Assembly (NCBI GenBank): GCA_020846515.1
Contig: JADLDX010000888.1
Coordinates: 1 to 5,276, forward strand
From: Pirellulaceae bacterium
Lineage (GTDB): Bacteria; Planctomycetota; Planctomycetia; Pirellulales; Pirellulaceae
Direction: 5' to 3'
Length of the DNA: 5,276 bases
Part shown: positions 1 through 5,276 of the stretch, piece by piece
Layout: every line of letters begins with the position of its first letter
How positions within the stretch are numbered: the first letter of the stretch is position 1
Translations under genes and position numbers: made by a program
The notes under the pieces: generated by a model
What the model was told of the DNA's origin: nothing
The model's database searches: none
The model's input: the letters and a program-made list of their open reading frames with translations, nothing else

Positions 1-2006
1 AACAAAAGTTAGCCCAACTCGGTCGGATGCTGATTGTCATCACGTTAGTCCTGTGCACCATCATTGTCGTGACCGGTTGGTTGCGCGGGCTGACGGATTT
101 TTGGCACATGTTGGAAATTGGATTGTCGTTAGCCATCGCGGCTGTTCCCGAGGGTCTGCCAGCCGTGGCCACCATGACACTCGCCTTGGGTATGCAACGT
201 ATGGCACGCATGCGTGCGCTCGTCCGCCGCTTACCCGCTGTCGAAACGCTGGGCTCGACAACCGTCATTTGTACTGACAAAACCGGTACCCTCACGCGAA
301 ACGAAATGACCGTGAGCGTTTATGTCTTGGCACAACGCCAGATAGAAGTTACCGGTCAAGGGTACGCCCCAACAGGTACATTCCAATCGTCGGGCCAAAA
401 AATCACGCCTCATGAAGACGCGCATCTGACATTAGCCCTGCGCATTGGTGTACTGTGCAATGATGCCAAAGTCGAACGAGTTGACGGCGAAGAGACGATT
501 CTTGGGGACCCTACCGAAGCCGCTCTCATTGTCGCCGCGGAAAAAGCCAATATTCAAAGCGAGCAGTTGGCCGCTGAGTTTCCGCGTTTGAACGAGATCC
601 CGTTTGATAGCACCAGTAAGCGCATGGTAACCGTGAATGCGATGTCATCTGGTATGACTCGCGCATTTGTAAAAGGGGCGCCCAGTGCCGTACTGCCGGC
701 CAGTCAGTCTCAATTGATCGGGGCAGAGATTGCGCCGATGAACGACGAGGATCGTCAACGAGTGATTGCCCTGAATGATGAACTGGCCGGAACCGCGCTC
801 CGTGTATTGGCATTGGCCTATCGCGACGTGCCCGAAGAATATGCAGAAGAAGAACTATCGCAAGACCTGGTCTTCGTCGGTCTGGTCGGTATGCGCGACG
901 CACTACGTGAGGAAGCCAAATCGGCCATTGCCACCTGCCGCAGCGCGGGCATTCGCACAGTCATGATCACCGGGGACCAAACCAAGACCGCTGCCGAGAT
1001 TGCGCATCAACTGGGCATCGATGTCGATCAGCAGGGCAACCGTCTGCGCACAGTGCATGGTCGCGACTTACTGAATCTCGATGCCGCTGGCTGGCAAGCT
1101 ATCGTCACCGATACAAGCGTATTCGCGCGAGTATCACCGGAGCACAAATTGCAAATCGTTCAGGCATTGCAGCAGCAAGGACATGTCGTCGCCATGACGG
1201 GCGATGGAGTCAATGACGCCCCAGCGCTCAAGCAAGCCGATATCGGCATCGCCATGGGCATCAAAGGCACTGAAGTTGCCAAAGAAAATGCGGATATGGT
1301 GATTACCGATGATAACTTCGCCAGCATCGTCAGCGCAGTAGAGCAGGGACGTATCATCTATGGAAACATCATTCGCTTTCTCCATTATCTGCTCTCATGT
1401 AACCTCTCGGAGATTTTAACCGTCTTCATCGCGATGATGATCGGTTGGCCACTACCGCTGGTGGCTTTGCAGATCTTGTGGCTGAACTTAGTCACCGATG
1501 TGTTCCCAGCCTTTGCATTGGCATTGGAACCATCGGCACCCGATGTCATGCAGCGGGCGCCACGCGATCCCAAAGAATCATTGCTCAAATCCTCCTTTTT
1601 GATTTTGATCTTTTGGCAAGGGTTGCTACTGACAGCTGTAACCTTAGTGGCGTTTGGCGTGGCACTGCATTGGCATGGTGATCAAGGAAGTGGGCTAACA
1701 CAATCGACCACAGTTGCCTTTATGACTCTATCGCTTGCTCAAGTTGTGCATGCCTTTAGTGCTCGCTCCCAGCAGCGCTCGATCTTCAGCGCCCGCCTGT
1801 TTACCAACGGATGGCTGTGGGCGGCCGTCTTGGTCTGCCTCTTGCTCCAGGTTGCCGCCGTTTATGTACCCTTTTTGCAGCGTGTCTTGCACACGACGGC
1901 ACCAACATTGGCCAATTGGATACTGATTGGCCTGTGCGCTTGCCTGCCGCTGGCCGTAATCGAAGCCGTTAAGCTTTTGACGCGCTCGTTTAACAGTCAG
2001 CCGTAG
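1..2006 (+). CDS. P-type Ca2+/cation-transporting ATPase, P2 type, 5'-truncated by the window edge
   Basis: This is an inner-membrane pump that uses ATP hydrolysis to move a cation, most likely Ca2+, out of the cytoplasm. The frame is open to the left edge (first full codon at 3), so the ATG at 27 is internal. TM1-2 and the actuator domain with its TGES loop lie outside the window. Numbering from that Met, the visible parts are TM3 (about 1-20), TM4 with PEGLP at 41-45, the phosphorylation site DKTGT at 84-88 (Asp84), nucleotide-domain motifs GDPTE (160-164) and KGAP (216-219), the hinge TGDQTK (315-320) and TGDGVNDAPALK (391-402), then TM5-10. Putative ion ligands are Glu42 in TM4, Asn459 and Glu462 in TM5, and Asn487 and Asp491 in NLVTD of TM6. 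By my manual alignment, the TM8 position equivalent to SERCA Glu908 is Gln572, so a single-site pump is likely. The family is clear; the exact ion is not proven. The last residues, SFNSQP, and the TAG stop lie in an intergenic repeat. Confidence 0.95.
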   Translation, partial: QKLAQLGRMLIVITLVLCTIIVVTGWLRGLTDFWHMLEIGLSLAIAAVPEGLPAVATMTLALGMQRMARMRALVRRLPAVETLGSTTVICTDKTGTLTRNEMTVSVYVLAQRQIEVTGQGYAPTGTFQSSGQKITPHEDAHLTLALRIGVLCNDAKVERVDGEETILGDPTEAALIVAAEKANIQSEQLAAEFPRLNEIPFDSTSKRMVTVNAMSSGMTRAFVKGAPSAVLPASQSQLIGAEIAPMNDEDRQRVIALNDELAGTALRVLALAYRDVPEEYAEEELSQDLVFVGLVGMRDALREEAKSAIATCRSAGIRTVMITGDQTKTAAEIAHQLGIDVDQQGNRLRTVHGRDLLNLDAAGWQAIVTDTSVFARVSPEHKLQIVQALQQQGHVVAMTGDGVNDAPALKQADIGIAMGIKGTEVAKENADMVITDDNFASIVSAVEQGRIIYGNIIRFLHYLLSCNLSEILTVFIAMMIGWPLPLVALQILWLNLVTDVFPAFALALEPSAPDVMQRAPRDPKESLLKSSFLILIFWQGLLLTAVTLVAFGVALHWHGDQGSGLTQSTTVAFMTLSLAQVVHAFSARSQQRSIFSARLFTNGWLWAAVLVCLLLQVAAVYVPFLQRVLHTTAPTLANWILIGLCACLPLAVIEAVKLLTRSFNSQP

Positions 2007-2015
2007 GCGTACTCG
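1987..2015 (+). repeat. 29-bp repeat copy 1, overlapping the ATPase 3' end
   Basis: This copy starts CGTTTAACAGTCAGCCG and ends GGCGTACTCG. It is identical to copies 2 and 3 except for T at 2004, where they have C. In the ATPase frame it encodes the terminal residues after Ser, namely FNSQP, and the T turns a CAG codon into the TAG stop. With C, the protein would run seven residues further to a TAA at 2025-2027. Insertion or spread of the repeat therefore appears to have rewritten the gene's C-terminus. Confidence 0.88.
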
Positions 2016-2020
2016 GCATT

Positions 2021-2049
2021 CGTTTAACAGTCAGCCGCAGGCGTACTCG
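2021..2049 (+). repeat. 29-bp repeat copy 2
   Basis: This copy lies 34 bp downstream of copy 1, separated from it by the five bases GCATT. The same CGGCATT lead-in precedes copy 3, so copies 2 and 3 belong to a longer duplicated segment (2014-2146 and 2299-2429). The core contains the short palindrome GCC-GCA-GGC. Confidence 0.9.
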
Positions 2050-2165
2050 ATCTCGTTCACATTCAAGCGGAGCAGCGCAAGCTGCCCGGTGTTTTCTCCG
2101 AGAAAAGGCGGGCGGTACCGGACGGCTCGCGCCGATTCCGCTTTAAGTAGATGGAAAATGTGAAC
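2050..2165. repeat. Long imperfect palindrome, copy 1
   Basis: Inner arms at 2065-2090 and 2117-2143 pair over about 26 bases with a few mismatches, several of them G:U-compatible in RNA. An outer pair, GTTCACATT at 2055-2063 and AATGTGAAC at 2157-2165, closes the structure. The apex contains a small hairpin TTTTCT-CCG-AGAAAA at 2092-2106. As RNA it would form a long rod-shaped hairpin beginning about 50 nt after the ATPase stop. It has no U-tract, so it is not a classical Rho-independent terminator. Confidence 0.75.
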
Positions 2166-2183
2166 GGTCTCTCGTTTAACAGC

Positions 2184-2305
2184 AATACCGTTCAATGAAG
2201 GGCGTTTTCACGTAGGCGAGTCTCTCCGAGACTCGCGAATTTCACCAAAAGGCTCAGGACTCGCGTCTCGGAGAGACGCGGCTACGTGCTTCGTTGAACG
2301 GCATT
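2184..2305. repeat. REPIN-like element: two inverted GTAG-headed REP hairpins
   Basis: The terminal inverted arms at 2184-2200 and 2289-2305 match at 15 of 17 positions. Inside are two hairpins in opposite orientation. GTAG at 2212-2215 is followed by GCGAGTCTC-TCC-GAGACTCGC (2216-2236, perfect 9-bp stem). CGCGTCTC-GGA-GAGACGCG (2262-2280, perfect 8-bp stem) is followed by CTAC at 2282-2285, the complement of GTAG. Two REPs facing each other with GTAG heads outward is the known REPIN layout mobilised in trans by RAYT (TnpA-REP) transposases. The element is flanked by the 10-bp direct repeat CGTTTAACAG (2173-2182 and 2306-2315). That could be a target duplication, or it could simply reflect the neighbouring 29-bp repeats. 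Confidence 0.82.
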
Positions 2306-2334
2306 CGTTTAACAGTCAGCCGCAGGCGTACTCG
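2306..2334 (+). repeat. 29-bp repeat copy 3
   Basis: This copy is identical to copy 2 and directly abuts the right arm of the REPIN-like element. With the inverted copy at 2451-2479 it forms near-perfect terminal inverted repeats around a 174-bp segment, an arrangement like a small non-autonomous (MITE-like) element. No clear target-site duplication is visible outside these ends. Confidence 0.9.
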
Positions 2335-2429
2335 ACTCGTTCACATTCAAGCGGAGCAGCGCAAGCTGCCCGGTGTTTCACCGAGAAAAGCCAGGCGATA
2401 CCGGACGGCTTGCGCCGATGCCGCTTTAA
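2335..2429. repeat. Long imperfect palindrome, copy 2
   Basis: The arms at 2349-2374 and 2400-2426 pair imperfectly around a loop of about 25 bases. The segment is a direct duplicate of the palindrome at 2050-2146, with substitutions mainly in the loop and right arm. The left outer arm GTTCACATT is kept (2339-2347), but its partner AATGTGAAC is missing. It is replaced by 2430-2450, a stretch with a short GCTA/TAGC inverted repeat. Some loop-side changes keep or improve pairing, such as TTGC for TCGC in the right arm. Confidence 0.75.
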
Positions 2430-2450
2430 TTGGCTATACGGCGTAGCTAT

Positions 2451-2479
2451 CCAGTACGCCTGCGGCTGACTGTTAAACG
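2451..2479 (-). repeat. 29-bp repeat copy 4, inverted
   Basis: This is the reverse complement of copies 2 and 3 with one mismatch near its outer edge (position 2452). It ends 11 bp before the stop codon of the M23 peptidase gene, so that gene's transcript would also run into the repeat mosaic. It is the only inverted member of the family in the window. Confidence 0.88.
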
Positions 2480-2490
2480 ATAGAGACGGC

Positions 2491-3990
2491 TTAGGGCACC
2501 ACGTGAACATCCAGGTGCTCGATCGCCGGAATACCGCTGTCGGTGTAGCGCTCGATCCGCACCAGGTAATCACCAGGTTTTTGGTAGGTGTGTTCAACGA
2601 TGGCATAGCCGTCTTTATTCAGCGCAGGTCCACTGCCATCGGATTTCGTTTTTACGCTAGCGGTACCATCGCCGAAGTCCCAACTTTCTTCGCCCTCGGT
2701 CGCGTTAAACGCTCGAACCTTAAACGTAATCGGCTGGCCGACTTTGTTTTCCAGTGAAGGATAATAGTTGGCATGCAACGACTGTACATAGCTAGTCATC
2801 TTGTTGGGATCGAGCACCAGGACGATAGCGAAATCATAATCAACGTGGCCATGTTCATCAGTCACTTTAAGCACTTCGCTGTATCGTCCGGGTTTCGGGT
2901 AGGTCTTGGTCAATTTAACTTCCGTGCTCTGGGTACCATCGTTGAAGCTCCACTGGTAACTCGCGATCTTGCCGTTGGCACACCAACTCTTGCTACCGTC
3001 GAAGGTCACGGTCTCGCCCGGCGTGATGAAGGCTCGTGAGCGCGCACAGGCGATGATGGGCGGCTGATACTGGCGAATATAGGCTTCGCGAATAAGCGCA
3101 TAGCCAGCTTGGGTGCCCCATTTCCCCGATGGTTGGCGAGCCACAATTTCAAAGTGCAGATGCGACCAGCCACCGCTGGCACCTTCTTTACCCAACACGC
3201 CAATGCGCGTGCCTTGCTTGATCACGCGTCCTGGCACAATGCCCGGATCGATGCTCTGCATATGACTATAGCGATAGTACCAACCGCGCTCGTCTTTCAG
3301 ATACACGACGTCGCCGCGAATTTTGGCTGGCGTATCTACCTTATGTTCTTCTAAGATGTTCAAGCCCGATGATACTACCAGTGCGTCGGTAGCCGCCACG
3401 ATCTCAACCAAACCTTCAGTACCACCAATATCCAAACCGGAATGGTAATAGATTTTCTTTACGATGCTCGCGCCACCATCGATCGGTTCATTGTCAAACC
3501 AGGTAGCCGACGCAAAGAAACGTTGCTTCACCGGATAAATCATGGCTCCTGGTGGCAGCAACGTCGATCCGGCAGGCCATAGACGCAGGCGAGCCGCTTT
3601 GTCCAATCCCCAGAACTCTGGCGTACCATTGCTGTTGTAGCCGGAGGTAATCGAACAATCGATCTGCACCTGACCGACCATCTGCGGTAGATTGTAAGTT
3701 CCTGATTCAAGTGTTATGCCCTGGCCGTTGACCTCAACTTTCACAATGGCTTGACGCACCGCGTCTCGAATGGGATCACGGGTCTCGTTCAAGGACAGTA
3801 GCTTCACCGTGGCCTTTTGACCGTTATGCAGTGTTACCGTCTCTTGTTCGCCCACGTTCAGATCGACAGCTCGCACCCAAGGATCAGTTTGGCCGTTGAT
3901 CGCTGGCGTGCCTGCCGGCGTTTGGGCCAGACATACACCCATGCCAAGACACAATGCCCAAGCCAGGCCATGAACTAGCAGCATTTTCAT
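2491..3990 (-). CDS. Exported M23/LytM-family metallopeptidase with two PKD-like domains
   Basis: The 499-residue product is probably a secreted or periplasmic endopeptidase, or an inactive relative, acting on peptidoglycan cross-links or another peptide substrate. Residues 1-22 form a signal peptide (hydrophobic core, likely cut after CLA22); there is no proper lipobox at Cys20. After an N-terminal region of about 150 residues, the LytM domain spans about 150-310. It has HxxxD as His183/Asp187, a further His243 (YSHM) and HLHFE with His277/His279, so the zinc ligands (His183, Asp187, His279) and the candidate catalytic histidines are all present. Two PKD-type beta domains follow: about 311-394 (YQWSFNDGT, KTYPKPGRY) and 405-498 (ESWDFGDGTAS, HTYQKPGDY). 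Cys315 and Cys337 could form a disulfide. PKD domains usually mediate binding or surface attachment. The gene converges with the ATPase gene and diverges from the membrane-protein gene, so it is probably monocistronic. The ribosome binding site is weak; Met3 is an alternative start. Confidence 0.93.
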   Translation of the reverse strand: MKMLLVHGLAWALCLGMGVCLAQTPAGTPAINGQTDPWVRAVDLNVGEQETVTLHNGQKATVKLLSLNETRDPIRDAVRQAIVKVEVNGQGITLESGTYNLPQMVGQVQIDCSITSGYNSNGTPEFWGLDKAARLRLWPAGSTLLPPGAMIYPVKQRFFASATWFDNEPIDGGASIVKKIYYHSGLDIGGTEGLVEIVAATDALVVSSGLNILEEHKVDTPAKIRGDVVYLKDERGWYYRYSHMQSIDPGIVPGRVIKQGTRIGVLGKEGASGGWSHLHFEIVARQPSGKWGTQAGYALIREAYIRQYQPPIIACARSRAFITPGETVTFDGSKSWCANGKIASYQWSFNDGTQSTEVKLTKTYPKPGRYSEVLKVTDEHGHVDYDFAIVLVLDPNKMTSYVQSLHANYYPSLENKVGQPITFKVRAFNATEGEESWDFGDGTASVKTKSDGSGPALNKDGYAIVEHTYQKPGDYLVRIERYTDSGIPAIEHLDVHVVP

Positions 3991-4158
3991 ATCGCGAAGT
4001 GCTCGTTATTAAGAGTTGATGTGACCGAACCAACGCACAGTTGCAGAGAGCGGAGCGTTAGCGGCTGCACCCGATAACCGACTCCCTTGTTAGTTGTATT
4101 CCGAATTCGCGGTCATAAATACACGCGAGGAAGTTTGTAGGCTGAGATTTTAAACGAA
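3991..4158. promoter_or_regulatory. Divergent intergenic region, probable promoters for both flanking genes
   Basis: The two flanking genes start outward from this 168-bp gap, so both promoters should lie here. No strong sigma-70 site is obvious. For the rightward gene the best candidate is TTGTAT (4094-4099) with CATAAA (4114-4119), but the spacing of 14 is too short. For the leftward gene, TTGGTT and TAATAA on the minus strand are 16 bp apart, but the -10 is poor. A purine-rich GAGGAAG at 4127-4133 lies too far from the ATG at 4159 to serve as its ribosome binding site. GTTGCAG near 4041 and CTGCAC near 4065 form a weak inverted repeat. Confidence 0.4.
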
Positions 4159-5052
4159 ATGAGAAAGGGTTGGCTGATCACGAAACTGCCCGCAAACCCA
4201 AGAGCCACGAATGGTTGGTACCTTCGCAGCCCGTATAACGTAGCCTGTCTGGTTTCGATCGTGTTGATTGGCAGTGGCGCTGCGCACCTGGCCTGGCTGA
4301 TGACCACCGGCGCGGATTGGCATGGCCCGCTGTCGCTGCGCAAACCTGGTTTGTTTGGCGTATCCGGCGGCTTGACCGTTTGTTCGCTGGCTTGGGTAAT
4401 GTCGCGTTTGAAAGCCGCCAAGGGCGATCCTTGGCTTATGCACGGTATTTCGTTAGCCCTGTTGGTGGAGATCGGTCTGATCACCGTCCAGTATTGGCGC
4501 GGCGTTGCGTCACACTTTAATCATGCGACTATTCTGGACGCATTCATAGAACGCAGCATGTTAGGGTTTATTCTGCTGACGACGGTTGCCATCGGCTATT
4601 TAACGCTGCGCACGCGCGCTGCACTGAATGGGACGCCTGCGGAGGTCTTCGCGATTCGCGCTGGTATGTGGCTGCTGTTTGTTTCCTGCCTGCTGGGTAT
4701 TGGTACAACCTGGTTAGGCAATATCAGCCTGGTGGCAACTGGATCCAGCGAGTTGTGGGGTAAGGCGGGAGTTTTAAAATTCCCTCACGGCGTAGCCTTG
4801 CATGCTATCCAGTTATTGCCGCTGGCAGTTTGGATCGCCGAGCGCTGGCGGTTGCCAAACGCAGTCAGTTTGGTGCGCTGGCTGGCTGTATCGCAAATTC
4901 TTTTCTTGCTGTTTGCGATTCGGCAAACGATGCTGGGTCGCGAACGTTTCGATTGCGACAGCCTGGCCGCCATAATACTAGCCGCCACGCTTTTGGCCGC
5001 GATCGTTCCCGCCTTGATCGGTCTAAGGCTGCGAGTTGCTGCCCCATCGTAG
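4159..5052 (+). CDS. Multi-pass membrane protein of unknown function
   Basis: I do not recognise the family by name. The 297-residue product is a probable inner-membrane protein with about eight hydrophobic segments, near residues 27-49, 63-82, 92-112, 133-152, 164-183, 205-226, 238-256 and 268-290. The short basic N-terminus (MRKGW...) has no cleavable signal. Polar motifs next to membrane segments look conserved: SLRKPGLFGVSG (59-70), QYWRGVASHFNHAT (111-124) and FPHGVALHAIQLLP (208-221). The histidines at 119, 122, 210 and 215 could bind a metal or heme, but this is a guess. The start is the first ATG after an in-frame TAG at 4138-4140, and its ribosome binding site is weak. The gene stands alone, read away from the M23 peptidase gene, and is followed 9 bp later by a REP array. 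Confidence 0.82.
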   Translation: MRKGWLITKLPANPRATNGWYLRSPYNVACLVSIVLIGSGAAHLAWLMTTGADWHGPLSLRKPGLFGVSGGLTVCSLAWVMSRLKAAKGDPWLMHGISLALLVEIGLITVQYWRGVASHFNHATILDAFIERSMLGFILLTTVAIGYLTLRTRAALNGTPAEVFAIRAGMWLLFVSCLLGIGTTWLGNISLVATGSSELWGKAGVLKFPHGVALHAIQLLPLAVWIAERWRLPNAVSLVRWLAVSQILFLLFAIRQTMLGRERFDCDSLAAIILAATLLAAIVPALIGLRLRVAAPS

Positions 5053-5061
5053 AGCAGTTGT

Positions 5062-5225
5062 TGGATCTCAAACGTAGTGGAACTCGTCAGAGTTCCCTTG
5101 CTTAGATCTCAAACGTAGTGGAACTCGCCAGAGTTCCCTCGCTTGGACTTCAAACGTAGTGGAACTCGCCAGAGTTCCCTCGCTTGGACTTCCAATGTAG
5201 TGGAAATCGTCAGAGTTCCCTTGCT
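5062..5225 (+). repeat. GTAG-headed REP array, four tandem units at a 41-bp period
   Basis: The units start at 5062, 5103, 5144 and 5185. Each has GTAG (5074, 5115, 5156, 5197), then T, then a hairpin with stem GGAACTC/GAGTTCC and a four-base loop: GTCA in units 1 and 4, GCCA in units 2 and 3. The head-plus-palindrome layout is that of REP sequences linked to RAYT transposases. Unit 4 is the most diverged: CAATGTAG instead of AAACGTAG, and a stem mismatch at 5206. The array starts 9 bp after the membrane-protein stop, and the first hairpin (5079-5096) lies 26 nt after that stop. It may stabilise or attenuate the transcript's 3' end. It has no U-tract. Confidence 0.88.
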
Positions 5226-5235
5226 TGGCGCCGAT

Positions 5236-5262
5236 GCGGGAACTCTGACGAGTTCCACTACG
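5236..5262 (-). repeat. Inverted GTAG REP unit closing the array
   Basis: Read on the minus strand this is CGTAGT, stem GGAACTC, loop GTCA, stem GAGTTCC, then CGC. The stem occupies 5239-5256 and CTAC is at 5258-5261. With array unit 4 (GTAG at 5197) it forms a pair of REPs with heads outward, the REPIN layout, about 65 bp from head to head. The loop matches units 1 and 4. The remaining bases to the right edge show nothing identifiable. Confidence 0.85.
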
Positions 5263-5276
5263 AAAACAAGAGATGC

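Larger units (their letters stand above)
1987..2479. repeat. Palindromic repeat mosaic between convergent genes
   Basis: This stretch holds no credible gene. It is built almost wholly from repeats. In order they are 29-bp repeat copies 1 and 2, a long imperfect palindrome, a 10-bp partial copy of the 29-bp repeat (2173-2182), a REPIN-like double hairpin, 29-bp copy 3, a second copy of the long palindrome, and 29-bp copy 4 inverted. The segments at 2014-2146 and 2299-2429 are direct duplicates; their first 80 or so bases differ only by a one-base indel. The mosaic lies between the stop codons of the ATPase and the M23 peptidase. Transcripts from either side would therefore end in large hairpins, which could limit read-through or protect 3' ends (inference). 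Confidence 0.85.

Noticed and set aside
526..903. 125-codon open frame on the minus strand inside the ATPase gene
   Set aside because: It lies wholly antisense to well-conserved ATPase motifs. The translation is arginine-rich and low in recognisable structure, typical of a shadow frame.
2092..2106. TTTTCT-CCG-AGAAAA hairpin as a Rho-independent terminator for the ATPase
   Set aside because: The stem is AT-rich and not followed by a U-tract. It is better explained as the apex of the longer palindrome at 2050-2165.
2316..2606. 96-codon open frame on the minus strand across the repeat region and the M23 gene end
   Set aside because: It overlaps the 3' end of the M23 gene on the same strand in another frame, and the rest reads through the repeat mosaic. 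It shows no domain or start signal.
4040..4075. GCGTTAGC-containing stretch resembling an integron attC core
   Set aside because: The core does not fit GTTRRRY, there is no matching complementary core at a suitable distance, and no integrase or cassette structure is nearby.
4113..4484. 123-codon minus-strand open frame at the start of the membrane-protein gene
   Set aside because: It is antisense to the membrane protein, whose hydrophobic segments are clearly the coding signal. The antisense product has no recognisable features.
5062..5225. Regular 41-bp repeats that could be read as a CRISPR array
   Set aside because: Nearly the whole 41-bp period is conserved, so there are no unique spacers. 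Each unit is a GTAG-headed palindrome, the last unit is inverted, and no cas gene is present.

Overview
The window holds three protein genes and two clusters of palindromic intergenic repeats. Base composition looks moderately GC-rich (estimated by eye). GTAG-headed REP palindromes, an LytM-type metallopeptidase with PKD domains and a P2-type cation ATPase together suggest a Gram-negative proteobacterium. A gammaproteobacterium is most likely, possibly related to the Xanthomonadales, where GTAG-headed REPs are known. This placement is inference; no 16S or other marker gene is present.

Layout: (1) Positions 1-2006, + strand: the C-terminal two thirds or so of a P-type Ca2+/cation-transporting ATPase, cut by the left edge. 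(2) Positions 1987-2479: a dense mosaic of repeats filling the gap between two convergent genes. It has a 29-bp sequence in three direct copies and one inverted copy, two copies of a long imperfect palindrome, and one REPIN-like element made of two GTAG-headed hairpins in opposite orientation. The first 29-bp copy overlaps the end of the ATPase gene and supplies its last codons and its stop. (3) Positions 2491-3990, - strand: an exported M23/LytM-family peptidase with two PKD-like domains. (4) Positions 3991-4158: a divergent promoter region. (5) Positions 4159-5052, + strand: a multi-pass membrane protein of unknown function with conserved-looking histidine motifs. (6) Positions 5062-5262: a REP array of four direct units at an exact 41-bp period plus one inverted unit. 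It belongs to a different GTAG REP family from the one at 2184-2305.

The three genes show no operon relationship: the first two converge and the last two diverge. I see no defence system, CRISPR array, tRNA, rRNA, or transposase. The unusual content is the repeats. Two sequence-distinct, GTAG-headed palindrome families share one architecture, and another repeat family has become part of a coding sequence. No new enzymatic system can be supported from this sequence.
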